DNA of 64,000 bases from a bacterium (GTDB taxonomy: Bacteria > Zixibacteria > MSB-5A5 > GN15 > FEB-12). The stretch lies in contig JADJGQ010000001.1 in NCBI GenBank assembly GCA_016708025.1, positions 682,001-746,000 of the forward strand, given 5' to 3'. The notes under the pieces are model-generated. The model was given only the letters and a program-made list of their open reading frames with translations, was not told the DNA's origin and did no database searches. Shown here piece after piece: positions 24,941 through 34,433 of the stretch. How positions within the stretch are numbered: the stretch's first letter is position 1; each line of letters opens with the position of its first letter. The translations under genes were made by a program, and so were the position numbers.

Positions 24941-27274
24941 ATGGCAGGCCTCTCATCCATCGACGGTATCATCTCTGGTCTAAACACCACCGAGATCGTC
25001 GAATCCATCATGGCGGTCGAACGCCGTCCGGTCAACCTGTTGGAAGTTCAGCAACAGGAAACGACCAACATCATCACTACTTTTAAGGCCTTCCAGGCAA
25101 AACTCCTGGCGATGAACTCCTCGGCCCTCAAAATGGCCCAGAAGGCATCGTTTCAGAAGTATTCCGTCAATGTCTCGGATGAGGATTATCTGACCGCAAC
25201 CGCCAACGGGCGTGTCTCCCAGGGTTCGTACGATATTCGGGTACTGGCTGTGGCCAGAAACCACCAGATCGCGAGCCAGGGATTTTCTGATCAGTCCATC
25301 GCCTCGCTGGGGACCGGCACCATCACCATCAGTGTGGGAGACGGTTCCAGCAAGACGATCACGATCGATTCTACCAACAATTCTCTGACCGGCATCAAGA
25401 AGGCGATCAATGACGCCGCCGTCGGCGTGACCGCCACGATCGTCAATGATGGTTCCAAGTCCAATCCATACCGATTGGTGTTGACCGGCAACAATACCGG
25501 CGCGACCAATACCATCAATATCTCATCTGATCTGACCGGTTCGCGAAATCTGAATTTCTCGTCAGCGACTATTGATGCAGTGGAGCAGATCACCCGTAAT
25601 ACCGGGTCAACCTCCGCCATCGCCCTCGGATCTTCGGCCGCATACACCGGCAACAAAAACAAGACATACACCTTCACGGTAGCTGGATCCGGCGCGCAGA
25701 CCGTGGGGAATGATAATATCACGCTGAATTGGTCCGACGGCACCAATTCCGGTACGATCATCGTATCCGAAGCGGATGCCGAAGTTGCTCTGGTCGGAAC
25801 GGGCGCCGACGGCATGAAATTAACGCTTTCTGGCGGGACGATCTACGGTGGAGACAAATTCCAGATTCAGACCTTTGCGCCGTTGCTCCAGGAAGCCTCA
25901 GACGCCCAGATCTCAGTCGGCTCGACAGGCGGAACCGGTTCACCGATCACGGTGACCTCTGCAACCAACACTTTCACCGAAGTAGTCGGCGGACTCTCTA
26001 TTAATGTCAAAAAAGCCACCCCGATCGACAGCAGCGTGAATATTGAAGCCGATGTTGACATCGACTCGATCAAGTCTGCGATCGGTGACTTCATCGAAGC
26101 ATACAACGACGTCAACGAATTCATCAACGATCAGGCGACGTATAATACCGAGACCGAAGAGTCCGGCGTACTCTTCACGGAATATTCGCTCCAGACGATC
26201 CAGGCGTCCATGCGCGGCGTCCTGTCGCAGCGGCTGGCCGGACTTTCCGGGCAGTACAGCCAGCTCCTCTCAGTCGGCATCCGGACCGGCTCGGATGGTC
26301 AGCTTTATATCAAGGACTCCGCGAAACTCGAAGCAGCGCTCCGCGAGAATATTGATAACGTCATTAATGTGTTCACGAGCTCCGGAACCACCTCGACCGA
26401 CAAATTTGAATTTCTTTCGTCTGGCTCCAAATCGAAAGTCGGAGAGAAGTTCAATATCGATATTACGCAGGCCGCCACGCAGGGACGATTCCAGGCAGGA
26501 CTGATCACCAATCCTGGGACATCTGCGCTGACTCTTACCTCCGCAAACAACCGGATCAAGCTCTCCGTAGACGGGCTCGAATCAAATGAGATCGTGCTCA
26601 GTGAGAAAAACTACCAGTCTTCGGAAGAATTAGTTGCCGAACTTCAGGCGCGCATCGATGCCGACACCAAGATCGGGAGTCGTGGATTGACGGTTTCCTG
26701 GGTGGATGCCGGCGCCGGTACTGGATACCTGCAATTTCACAGCTCGACCTATGGCTCAACGTCAAGAGTCAATGTGATTCCGGCCGTCCCGAGCCCAGCG
26801 ACCATGGTTCTCGGTATGGCTAATGGTTTCTCGCAAAACGGTATCGATGTCGCTGGCACGATCAATGGCGAAGCAGCCACCGGGTCGGGCCAGGTGCTGA
26901 CAGGTAAAGACGGCAACAAAACCACTGCCGGACTGAAGATCAAAGTGACACTCGGCGAACGTGAGCTTTTGACCGGAGCCGAGGGAACGATCACCCTGGC
27001 CAAGGGTGTCGCGGCGAAAATGAATGACCTGATCGATGGCCTGACCGCTTCCGGAACTGGCCTCGTCGATCGCCGCATCAAAGGGTACGAATCACAGCTC
27101 AAGACGATCACCACCCGGATCTCCGATCTGGAAGAGCGGTTGACCACCCGCCGGGAATCGTTATTGACCAAGTTTTATGCGATGGAAGAAGTGCTCGCGT
27201 CTTTAAACGCCGACAGCACCTATCTCTCAGGACAACTGGAATCTCTTAATTCGAATTGGATGATCGGCAAATAG
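24941..27274 (+). CDS. fliD: FliD filament cap protein, enlarged
   Basis: FliD caps the filament tip and folds arriving flagellin. The N-terminus (SSIDGIISGLNTTEIVESIM) and the C-terminal coiled coil (RIKGYESQLKTITTRISDLE, then EEVLASLNADSTYLSGQLES) are diagnostic. At 777 residues it is longer than usual; the extra length is beta-rich serine/threonine/glycine sequence in the outer domains, in keeping with the large flagellin and FlgL here. The ribosome site is AGGAG. Confidence 0.95.
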   Translation: MAGLSSIDGIISGLNTTEIVESIMAVERRPVNLLEVQQQETTNIITTFKAFQAKLLAMNSSALKMAQKASFQKYSVNVSDEDYLTATANGRVSQGSYDIRVLAVARNHQIASQGFSDQSIASLGTGTITISVGDGSSKTITIDSTNNSLTGIKKAINDAAVGVTATIVNDGSKSNPYRLVLTGNNTGATNTINISSDLTGSRNLNFSSATIDAVEQITRNTGSTSAIALGSSAAYTGNKNKTYTFTVAGSGAQTVGNDNITLNWSDGTNSGTIIVSEADAEVALVGTGADGMKLTLSGGTIYGGDKFQIQTFAPLLQEASDAQISVGSTGGTGSPITVTSATNTFTEVVGGLSINVKKATPIDSSVNIEADVDIDSIKSAIGDFIEAYNDVNEFINDQATYNTETEESGVLFTEYSLQTIQASMRGVLSQRLAGLSGQYSQLLSVGIRTGSDGQLYIKDSAKLEAALRENIDNVINVFTSSGTTSTDKFEFLSSGSKSKVGEKFNIDITQAATQGRFQAGLITNPGTSALTLTSANNRIKLSVDGLESNEIVLSEKNYQSSEELVAELQARIDADTKIGSRGLTVSWVDAGAGTGYLQFHSSTYGSTSRVNVIPAVPSPATMVLGMANGFSQNGIDVAGTINGEAATGSGQVLTGKDGNKTTAGLKIKVTLGERELLTGAEGTITLAKGVAAKMNDLIDGLTASGTGLVDRRIKGYESQLKTITTRISDLEERLTTRRESLLTKFYAMEEVLASLNADSTYLSGQLESLNSNWMIGK

Positions 27275-27295
27275 ACTAGCAACAGGATAGGAACC

Positions 27296-27724
27296 GTGAA
27301 AGAACAGATCAACACCTACCGCCAGGTTGACACCGCAGGCAAGTCGCAGATCGACCTGATCCTGCAAGTATACTCTGGAGCCATCCAGGGGCTGAAGACC
27401 GGACGCGAGCTGTACGCCGCCGGCAAACTCAATGAAGGCTATGAGCAGGTAGAAAAAGCCCGCAAGTGCATCGTTCACTTGTATACCACTCTTGATTTCG
27501 AACAGGGTGGAGAAGTCGCCAGTAATCTGGGGCAGCTCTATACGTTCATGATGGGAGAGCTTGACCTTATTGAAGCCACCAAAGACCTGACCAAACTGGA
27601 CTCCTGCCTACGCGTTATGGACAATCTCAGGCAGGGTTGGGAACAGTTGAAGCAGGATCGACGCACGACCAAGCCGGTCACTGAGCAAATGGAACCTGTC
27701 GAATCATTGCTGGTTTCGGCGTAG
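27296..27724 (+). CDS. fliS: FliS flagellin export chaperone
   Basis: FliS binds the C-terminus of flagellin and keeps it unpolymerised before export. The 142-residue helical protein starts at GTG 27296 behind AGGATAGGA. It shows the family pattern YRQVDTAGKSQIDLILQVYS, then AIQGLKTGRELYAAG and FEQGGEVASNLGQLYTFMMG. It follows fliD by 21 nt, the usual fliD-fliS order. Confidence 0.95.
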   Translation: MKEQINTYRQVDTAGKSQIDLILQVYSGAIQGLKTGRELYAAGKLNEGYEQVEKARKCIVHLYTTLDFEQGGEVASNLGQLYTFMMGELDLIEATKDLTKLDSCLRVMDNLRQGWEQLKQDRRTTKPVTEQMEPVESLLVSA

Positions 27725-27734
27725 GAGAATTGAC

Positions 27735-28187
27735 ATGGCGCAGAATGCTATCAGCCAGCTCGAACGTGATCTTCTTAAGATTTTGAACGAAGAGTACTCG
27801 TTTTATCAGTCTCTTTATATCCTGCTCGACAAGCAGCGCGACCTCATCAAGTATGATAAGGAAGAGCACCTGCTCGACCTGTTCACCGAGATCGAGCGTT
27901 GCCATGTCCGTATTCGCGAATCAGAACAGAAAGTCTCCACGTTGCGAGAGCGCCAGCCGGCTGCTTTTCGCGTGGCGGCCGTGCACCCGGAGGTCAAGAA
28001 GCTGGTCAACTGCATCGTGACCCTGGTGAAAAAGAATATTTCGCTGGTTCAGGAAAACGAAGGGTATGCCCGAGAACGGCATGACCGTATCAAGCAGGAG
28101 CTGGAAAACCTGAAAAACAGCGGCAAGATTCTGAACTACTTACAGGAGACCGATCCGCTTCCCCAGTTTGTAAATGGCAAACAGTAA
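27735..28187 (+). CDS. FlgN/FliT-like flagellar export chaperone
   Basis: The 150-residue, almost entirely helical protein resembles FlgN-family chaperones, with LLKILNEEYSFYQSLYILLD followed by KQRDLIKYDKEEHLLDLFTE. A FlgN already sits before flgK. The position here, third after fliD and fliS, is where FliT (the FliD chaperone) is found in many bacteria, so a FliT-like role is plausible. It begins 10 nt after fliS with a GGAG site. Confidence 0.75.
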   Translation: MAQNAISQLERDLLKILNEEYSFYQSLYILLDKQRDLIKYDKEEHLLDLFTEIERCHVRIRESEQKVSTLRERQPAAFRVAAVHPEVKKLVNCIVTLVKKNISLVQENEGYARERHDRIKQELENLKNSGKILNYLQETDPLPQFVNGKQ

Positions 28188-28227
28188 GCAGTCAGCATCG
28201 GGAAGATCGGTTTTTCCCGTTTCGAAC

Positions 28228-28255
28228 TAAAGCTATCTCCGTTCACCGACGATAG
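28228..28255 (+). promoter_or_regulatory. Sigma-28-type promoter upstream of flgM
   Basis: TAAAGCTA, 12 nt, GACGATAG: 6 of 8 matches in each element, with a spacer one base longer than the flagellin site. Transcription would start near 28262, just ahead of the flgM ATG at 28276. A weak hairpin (CGGGAA with TTCCCG, 28199-28219) lies just upstream and may end the fliD-fliS transcript. Confidence 0.55.
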
Positions 28256-28275
28256 GAACTGTAGAGGTGAGAAAG

Positions 28276-28602
28276 ATGAAGATAGGACCTGAAAAGCCGG
28301 AGCAATCCGGAGAATCGAAAAACGCGAAAGAAGATTCGCGGTTGAGTCAAAAGGCGGCGCCAAAACATGCTCAGTCCGGCCCGAAAGCCGATCCCTCGAT
28401 GCATCGTCTCAGCGAACTGGCCGATAAGACCCGCCGTGAACTGGTAGACAAGTCCGGCCTCCAGTCGTCCATGAAGGACAAACTGCTGGTCACCCGGAAC
28501 CGAACTGCGGAGATCCGCCAGCGCATCCAGGCCGGTTATTACGGCCGACCAGACGTGGTTCGTTCGATCGTTGATCGCCTGGCGGATTATATGGAGCCTT
28601 AA
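28276..28602 (+). CDS. flgM: FlgM anti-sigma-28 factor
   Basis: FlgM holds FliA (sigma-28) inactive until the hook is complete and FlgM is exported. The 108 residues have a disordered polar N-terminal half and a C-terminal sigma-binding region with RTAEIRQRIQAGYYGRPDVV followed by RSIVDRLADYM. I choose ATG 28276 (GAGGTGA upstream); a GTG at 28267 would lie almost on the predicted transcription start. FliA itself is outside the window. Confidence 0.85.
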   Translation: MKIGPEKPEQSGESKNAKEDSRLSQKAAPKHAQSGPKADPSMHRLSELADKTRRELVDKSGLQSSMKDKLLVTRNRTAEIRQRIQAGYYGRPDVVRSIVDRLADYMEP

Positions 28603-28622
28603 GCAAACGTTGGACCGACATC

Positions 28623-29513
28623 ATGACTACTGCCGTTGTTGATAACAAGGTTCGTCAGGTGGTTTCGAACATTCGTAACCTGCCGACTCCGCCGATCGTA
28701 TTCCATCAGATCCAGAAGGTCATCAACGACCCCAAAGTCAATGCTGGTCATATTGCCGCAATTCTGGCCGAAGACCCGGCCATGTCGGTCAAAGTTCTCA
28801 AACTGACCAATTCCGCCTTTTACGGATTGGCCCGCGAGATCGACTCCGTCAAACAGGCGGTCGTGATCGTCGGGCTTGAAGCCGTCAAGAATCTCGTGCT
28901 GTCCGCATCCGTGCTGGATATGTTCAAGGGGAAAGATGTGGACACCGAGTTCCAGGAGAAATTCTGGCGTCACTCGCTGGCAACCGCCTTCTGCAGTCGT
29001 ATCCTTGCCAAGCATATCCGCAAGAACGGTATTGTCGACCCGGACTCCGCATTCTCAGCCGGATTGCTGCACGACATAGGCAAGATCGTGATAGCCTGTT
29101 TCCTGCCGCAAGAGTACAAGAAGATCCGCGATGCCCGTGTGATCGACCGCGATGCCGCTTCCTACGAGATCGAGGAACGCGAGCTTGGTTATACGCATGC
29201 GCAGATCGGCGCCCTCTTGGCGGTACAATGGAAATTGCCGCAGAAACTCGGTGAGTCAATCACCTTCCATCATCATCCTTCAAAGGCCGCGATGACGGAC
29301 CCCATCATTTATGTCGTTCACCTGGCCAATTTCCTCGCGAAACAGACATTCTATGACGAGGAAGATCTTTGTCTGGTTGGTCATGTTGAAGAGGGCGTGA
29401 TGGAATTTACGGGTGTCACGGAAGCCGATCTGGCCGCATACGGCGAAGAACTGCGTCAGGAATACATGAAGGCCGAGACCTTTATGCAGATGGTCGGGAT
29501 CGGCGGGCACTAA
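28623..29513 (+). CDS. HDOD-domain regulatory protein
   Basis: The 296-residue protein is a single HDOD domain (a catalytically degenerate HD relative used in signalling). It shows LPTPPIVFHQIQKVINDPKV at the start, DPAMSVKVLKLTNSAFYGLA, GLEAVKNLVLSASVLDMFKG and GLLHDIGKIVIACFLP. HDOD proteins often work with two-component or c-di-GMP circuits that control motility. It lies 20 nt after flgM and is probably co-transcribed. Its stop overlaps that of the convergent epimerase by a few bases. Confidence 0.9.
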   Translation: MTTAVVDNKVRQVVSNIRNLPTPPIVFHQIQKVINDPKVNAGHIAAILAEDPAMSVKVLKLTNSAFYGLAREIDSVKQAVVIVGLEAVKNLVLSASVLDMFKGKDVDTEFQEKFWRHSLATAFCSRILAKHIRKNGIVDPDSAFSAGLLHDIGKIVIACFLPQEYKKIRDARVIDRDAASYEIEERELGYTHAQIGALLAVQWKLPQKLGESITFHHHPSKAAMTDPIIYVVHLANFLAKQTFYDEEDLCLVGHVEEGVMEFTGVTEADLAAYGEELRQEYMKAETFMQMVGIGGH

Positions 29514-30511
29514 GCCCGGCTGGTCACTGCCACACGACGAGAGATCAATCCGCTTTCATTCTCTCTGCGCCAATCGATCAGATTTTGCAGTCCGTCGCGC
29601 AGATCGATCTTCCACTGAAATCCCAGATCATCCTTCGCCTTCTCCGGTGATCCGATTCGATTGGTAACAAAGGTCTTTCCCTGCGGTTCGTATATGATCC
29701 CTAGTGATTTGCTCCCGGTGAGATCAAGCAGTATTTCAGTCACTTCCTTGATGGAGGTCCCAATCCCCCGACCGACATTGTAGCACTGGTCGGTTGCTTC
29801 GGCCCGCATGGCCAATACATTTGCCCGCGCAACATCGGTTACTTCGACGAAATCATAGCTCTGCGAACCATCGCCATACACAAGCGGGGGGAGTCCCTGT
29901 TCTATGCGATCGAGAACTTTGTGAACCACTGCTGTATATGTTCCTTTGTAGTCCTGGCGCGGTCCGTAGACATTCATGTAGCGAAGTCCGACCCAGGGGA
30001 GACCATAACGTCGACCCAGGCTGTGAAACATCTGCTCGCCGGCGATCTTGGTGGCACCGTAGAACGTCTCATTGTTGAAGGGGTGGTTTTCTGTCATCGG
30101 GATCTCCAGCGCGTCACCGTAGACCGAGGCACTGGAGGAATAGACGACCCGCTTGACTCCGGCGGCGACCGCCGCTTCGATCACATTGAAAGTGCCACGG
30201 ATATTAACATCAAAGGCCGACCGGGGATAATCATAGCATTGCAGTAACCAGAGCGCGGCAAGGTGGAAGACGCCATCGACGCCGCGCATCGCTTCGGCCA
30301 GGATGTCGGTCTGGGTAATATCCCCTCCGAGAGAAAAGACAGAAACGCGGGGGTCACGTAGAGCCTGGGCGATATTATCGCGCGTTCCCCGGCAGAAGTT
30401 GTCATAGATGATGATTTCGGCGGCATCCGATTGAACCAGGGCATCAACGACATGCGAACCGATAAATCCCGCACCGCCGATAACCAGAAATCTCTTGCCT
30501 GCAAGTTGCAT
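29510..30511 (-). CDS. NAD-dependent nucleotide-sugar epimerase/dehydratase
   Basis: This extended short-chain dehydrogenase acts on a nucleotide sugar. The NAD-binding loop is G12-x-x-G15-x-x-G18 (VIGGAGFIGSHV), the catalytic serine region is YSSSASVYG, and the YxxxK pair is Y151/K155. The 333-residue length fits UDP-sugar 4-epimerases and 4,6-dehydratases; substrate cannot be read from sequence. I start at 30511 (AAAGG upstream), because the in-frame ATG at 30607 lies upstream of the predicted promoter. A sigma-28-type promoter precedes it on the minus strand. Confidence 0.9.
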   Translation of the reverse strand: MQLAGKRFLVIGGAGFIGSHVVDALVQSDAAEIIIYDNFCRGTRDNIAQALRDPRVSVFSLGGDITQTDILAEAMRGVDGVFHLAALWLLQCYDYPRSAFDVNIRGTFNVIEAAVAAGVKRVVYSSSASVYGDALEIPMTENHPFNNETFYGATKIAGEQMFHSLGRRYGLPWVGLRYMNVYGPRQDYKGTYTAVVHKVLDRIEQGLPPLVYGDGSQSYDFVEVTDVARANVLAMRAEATDQCYNVGRGIGTSIKEVTEILLDLTGSKSLGIIYEPQGKTFVTNRIGSPEKAKDDLGFQWKIDLRDGLQNLIDWRRENESGLISRRVAVTSRA

Positions 30512-30571
30512 GAATCTGCCTTTCTTCCGATGGCTTTTTGTCTGTGTGAGCCTCACACGGCTCTTCTGTAG

Positions 30572-30599
30572 GTATCGGCACACCCGCAGTAATCCTTTA
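30572..30599 (-). promoter_or_regulatory. Sigma-28-type promoter for the epimerase gene
   Basis: Read on the minus strand: TAAAGGAT, 12 nt, GCCGATAC. The -10 matches the FliA consensus at 7 of 8 and the -35 at 6 of 8. Transcription would start near 30566, 55 nt before the chosen ATG. It is back to back with the site at 30641-30668. Confidence 0.65.
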
Positions 30600-30640
30600 G
30601 CCCACACGCGCTTGACCGGATGCTCGCGTGTGTGATCCCC

Positions 30641-30668
30641 TCAAGATTTTCTACCGGTCTGCCGATAA
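30641..30668 (+). promoter_or_regulatory. Sigma-28-type promoter for the glycan operon
   Basis: TCAAGATT, 12 nt, GCCGATAA: the -10 is a perfect FliA match, and the -35 TCAAG resembles the form I recall in Pseudomonas FliA promoters. Transcription would start near 30675, leaving about 39 nt before the ATG at 30714 and ruling out the ATG at 30681 as the main start. Confidence 0.68.
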
Positions 30669-30713
30669 TTCGGATACAGGATGAACCCAACCAGGCAAGG
30701 AGTGCCGAACCGC

Positions 30714-32444
30714 ATGTCAAACGCCACACTGGGCGAGACGCTCATCGCAGAAGGAAAACTGGAACAGGCAGCCGACTACTTCCTGCATGCTCTGGAGAAG
30801 GAACCAAACGATCCCGAGATCCTGAATGGTCTTGGAGTAGTAGCGTTCAAACAAGGCAAGCCGGAGGCCGCGGTCTCCTGCTTCGGGCAGGCACTGGCAG
30901 TCGATCCGTCGTATGAAGATGCCGCCGCCAACCTCTGCGCATTGCTTGGTACCGTTCCCCAGGAACAACTTCAAGCCAATCCTCTGTACGCCTGGCCGTA
31001 TCTCTTGGTTCGGGCCTCATCCGAAGACTGGTCCGAGCAGGACTCAGCCTTTTTGGCCAATGCCATGGCGACGCTTACCGATCTCCAGCGCGAAATGCTG
31101 ATCCGGCTCTTTATCCCGACCCGCCTGTCAATTCATGACCGTGATATCTCCCTGGCGCTCGAACGTATGGCGTCACTTTCTGATCCGTTGGTCAGTGAAC
31201 TGGCGGAGTGGTTGAGTGACTCGCCGCCATCTCGCTTTTATCGCGATCGGATCGAGGACTCCATCTGTCTCAAGTGCGATAATGATTCCCTGGTACGGAC
31301 AGTCGCTCATCGCGAAGGGAAACACCGTCCTGACTCGCAAACCCTGCCAGTCTTTCAGTTCCTGCCGCGACGGCTCAATGAACCGGCGGCGTCAACTGAC
31401 CCATTCATGAAACTTGTCCCCAAAGGGGCACCAACCAAGGATGGGTTGCGGATACTTGTGATAGCCGATTTTAATATCGCCGGTCAACTGACCGGTCTGA
31501 TGCGCGCCCTGAATAAATACACCAACCATATGGCACGGTGCGTCATCCTGCAAGATGACTATCTCGCGTATGACCGCGATGTCCTGATCACCGATCAGGA
31601 TGGAAAGGTATCCTCAGTAGCGCAGAGTGAAGCTGTTGACCTGATCAAGCGGGCCGACTTCTTTCATGTCGGGCGACAGTTGCTGGAGATCCCGGGGATC
31701 GACTGGAATCGCTATGTTTCACCGCGCAATGCAGTCTTCCAATACTACGGTTCCGAACTTCGCAACAACGGACCGGCTCTTGCCAAATTTCATGCCCAGA
31801 CCGGTTTCACCGCGCTGACCGCCTGCGATTACACCATGTATCGCCTGTTGCCCAATAGTTTCTACCACATGCAGCCGTATATCCTCGATATGGATGAACT
31901 GCCCAAAGCCAGGATGGACACGTCCGGCAAACTCCGCGTTTGTCATGCACCCTCGGGGCAGAATTACCGCAATATCAAACGAAGTGACCTGATTCTGGAC
32001 GTGATGCATCGGCTCGCCCGTGAAAACAAGAAAGTCGAGTCGGTCGAGATCGCCGGGCTTTCCAATGGCGAGTGTCTGTCGCTCAAAGCGTCCTGTCACC
32101 TGCATATCGTCTCATTGCTTTTTACATTTGGACTCAACGCGATTGAATCGGCCGCCCAGGGGTTGGTGCCGATAACGCCACTCGACAATTTCACTATGTT
32201 GCTTTATCCGGACACTCCGGTCGTCCATGCGACACCATCGACACTGTACGAAGTGTCCAGAAAACTGATTGCCGACCCAAAGCGTCTGAAAGATATCGGA
32301 GCGCAGTGCCGCGATTGGGCGCGCCGCGAATTTGATGCGAAAACTCTGGTCCAGAAGTACTGGTATCTCTACGATCTGGTCTACCACGGATTTTCGCTGG
32401 ACTATCCCGACCAATTCTCTTCTCGCGCAGGGAGGATCTCATGA
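30714..32444 (+). CDS. TPR protein with a GT-B-like glycosyltransferase domain
   Basis: The 576-residue cytoplasmic protein starts at 30714 (AAGGAG upstream). Two or three TPRs occupy the first 90 residues (IAEGKLEQAADYFLHALEKE). A helical spacer follows, and from about residue 240 a GT-B-like fold: ILVIADFNIAGQLTGLMRAL, YGSELRNNGPALAKFHAQTG, CHAPSGQNYRNIKRSDLILD and FTFGLNAIESAAQGLVPI, where the retaining GT4 family has its E-x7-E donor site. The sugar is unknown. It overlaps the next gene (ATGA). Promoter type and TPR content suggest a flagellar protein acceptor; that is inference. Confidence 0.78.
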   Translation: MSNATLGETLIAEGKLEQAADYFLHALEKEPNDPEILNGLGVVAFKQGKPEAAVSCFGQALAVDPSYEDAAANLCALLGTVPQEQLQANPLYAWPYLLVRASSEDWSEQDSAFLANAMATLTDLQREMLIRLFIPTRLSIHDRDISLALERMASLSDPLVSELAEWLSDSPPSRFYRDRIEDSICLKCDNDSLVRTVAHREGKHRPDSQTLPVFQFLPRRLNEPAASTDPFMKLVPKGAPTKDGLRILVIADFNIAGQLTGLMRALNKYTNHMARCVILQDDYLAYDRDVLITDQDGKVSSVAQSEAVDLIKRADFFHVGRQLLEIPGIDWNRYVSPRNAVFQYYGSELRNNGPALAKFHAQTGFTALTACDYTMYRLLPNSFYHMQPYILDMDELPKARMDTSGKLRVCHAPSGQNYRNIKRSDLILDVMHRLARENKKVESVEIAGLSNGECLSLKASCHLHIVSLLFTFGLNAIESAAQGLVPITPLDNFTMLLYPDTPVVHATPSTLYEVSRKLIADPKRLKDIGAQCRDWARREFDAKTLVQKYWYLYDLVYHGFSLDYPDQFSSRAGRIS

Positions 32445-34429
32445 TCTATCGCCTAAAATCGATCGAAAACCAGACTCCGGTCAGCCGTCTCCTGGAGCAA
32501 TTAGACGCTTCGCAGTACTCGACTATCAGCCGGGGGAAGCCGGCCGTAAACGGTGAGCAGTACTTTGCCACTTTTGCGGAGGCTGAATCGGGAGAGATCG
32601 CCTATTTCTATGCGCCAGATGTCTCGAAATGGGAAGAGGTAGCCGCCAGACTCTCCAAGTCGCCGGCATCGCTTCTGATACTTAACAGCGAGCTCAGTCT
32701 GTTTGTCCGACCGCAAATGAACCAGTGCCTTCTTTTCTGCGCTCAGCCAAAACAGCTCTTTGCCGATCTGGTCAAACAGTCCGTGGAACAGATCGAGCCA
32801 ACCGCGCTTTCGACTTTCCCCAATCCCGGTTCCGTTTCGCCTCATGCTGTCATTGAGGCTGGAGCCTCGATAGGCAGAAATGTCACTATCGAAAGCAACT
32901 GCGTTATCCATGGCAATGTGACGATCGGTGACCATGTCGTTATCAAGGCTGGAGCGGTGATCGGCGGCCCGGGTTTCGAATTCTACAAAGATGATCAGGG
33001 TGCTCTCTGCCATTTCCCGCACTCGGGGAGAGTTGTAATCGAAGACAATGTCTATATCGGCTCGGGAGTGGTGATTGATACTGCGGTATTCAAACAGACT
33101 ATCATTCGGCGCGGCACCAAGATCGACAATCTTGCGTCCATAGCTCATAATGTCGAGATCGGCGAGAATTGCCTGATCATGGCCCATGCTTCTATTGCCG
33201 GGTCTGTCAAGATCGGCCCACGTACTCGGGTCTGCCTGGCAGCCTCGGTTCGAGATGGCGTGACTGTGGGAAGTGACGTAGTGATCGGAATGTCCGCCTG
33301 TGTCACCAAAAATATCCCCGACAACGTAACCGCTTTTGGAGTCCCGGCAGTTGCGACCCAGAGATCTACCAAGGCGAGTAATCGCGAACACCAGACTCCT
33401 TCGGAAAATACCGCACGGACAGTTCGTCTCATCAAAGAGGTGGTTCACAATCTTCGGCTCGACTTAACGGGGTTTGAAGTGCTGACTGAAGCCGCGACCG
33501 GCCATTTCGCGGTGACAGCCGCGATTGCGGCTCTCGCCGGAGCACGAGTTCAAGCGATCGCTACTGACTCACCCTATGGATCCGCTGATGACGCAGCTTT
33601 GGCAACCCTTGCGATGGCCAAAGCGGTAGGAGTTGAATCGCGCATCCGGATCGTCTCTCGCGAACAGGCGGATCTTTCCCAGACAGATATCCTGACAAAT
33701 CTCGGGTTTGTCCGACCGATTGATGCACAGATAGTTTCGCGACTGAAACCTGGCAGCGTGATCCCGGTCATGTATGACGCGCGTGAGCTACGCCCGGGTG
33801 AGATCGATCTCGATTGTTGCCGTGAACGGGAAATACATGTAGTGGGCACCAACGAGGAACATCCGATGGCCGACATCCTGAGTTACTGCGAACCACTCGC
33901 AGTCCGGCTCATGATGGAGCAGAATCTGGAGATTCGCGGAAGTCACATTGTGGTGGCAGGGGAGAACTTTTTCACCCCCCCGATTCTTCGCGCACTCGAA
34001 CAACTTGGCGCCGAGGTAACCCTCCTGACCAACTGGAACCAGCTTGACAGAACACTGCTCGAATCGCTCGACCTGCTCCTGTATATAGATTACTGGAACC
34101 AGTTGGGCGACACAGGTGGAAAACTCAATGCCGACCAACTCTCGGTGGCATCCGGAGCGACCGTCCTTCAGTTCATAGGCGGTCTGGATTTAACGCCTTT
34201 CCGCGACGCTGGCTGGCGTCTGGCTCCGAGTACTCCTGTAGCCCCTCACCGAATGTGGCGAACGCTGGCCTATCTTGGTCCTCGACCGGTGATTGAACTC
34301 CACGCCGCAGGGCTGAAAGCCGCCGAATTGGAGTTTCGAGGGGAAGAGTATGCGACCGGCTCGTGGTTCGATGGCCTCCGCCAACCGATCATCGCATTCC
34401 GTCCAACCGAGCTGACCGCCAGACCCTAG
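32441..34429 (+). CDS. LpxD-like acyltransferase fused to a Rossmann-like domain
   Basis: The N-terminal half (to about 300) resembles LpxD, the N-acyltransferase of lipid A synthesis: a short uridine-binding-like domain, then hexapeptide repeats of a left-handed beta helix. It keeps the LpxD active-site motif IDNLASIAHNVEIGENC, with the expected catalytic histidine. The C-terminal half (about 325-660) looks like two Rossmann-type lobes (VLTEAATGHFAVTAAIAALA; SHIVVAGENFFTPPILRALE). It may bind NAD or SAM, but the glycine loops are not canonical. I infer acylation of an amino sugar made by the DegT enzyme downstream. The fusion is unusual at 662 residues. Confidence 0.75.
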   Translation: MIYRLKSIENQTPVSRLLEQLDASQYSTISRGKPAVNGEQYFATFAEAESGEIAYFYAPDVSKWEEVAARLSKSPASLLILNSELSLFVRPQMNQCLLFCAQPKQLFADLVKQSVEQIEPTALSTFPNPGSVSPHAVIEAGASIGRNVTIESNCVIHGNVTIGDHVVIKAGAVIGGPGFEFYKDDQGALCHFPHSGRVVIEDNVYIGSGVVIDTAVFKQTIIRRGTKIDNLASIAHNVEIGENCLIMAHASIAGSVKIGPRTRVCLAASVRDGVTVGSDVVIGMSACVTKNIPDNVTAFGVPAVATQRSTKASNREHQTPSENTARTVRLIKEVVHNLRLDLTGFEVLTEAATGHFAVTAAIAALAGARVQAIATDSPYGSADDAALATLAMAKAVGVESRIRIVSREQADLSQTDILTNLGFVRPIDAQIVSRLKPGSVIPVMYDARELRPGEIDLDCCREREIHVVGTNEEHPMADILSYCEPLAVRLMMEQNLEIRGSHIVVAGENFFTPPILRALEQLGAEVTLLTNWNQLDRTLLESLDLLLYIDYWNQLGDTGGKLNADQLSVASGATVLQFIGGLDLTPFRDAGWRLAPSTPVAPHRMWRTLAYLGPRPVIELHAAGLKAAELEFRGEEYATGSWFDGLRQPIIAFRPTELTARP

Positions 34430-34433
34430 GCTG

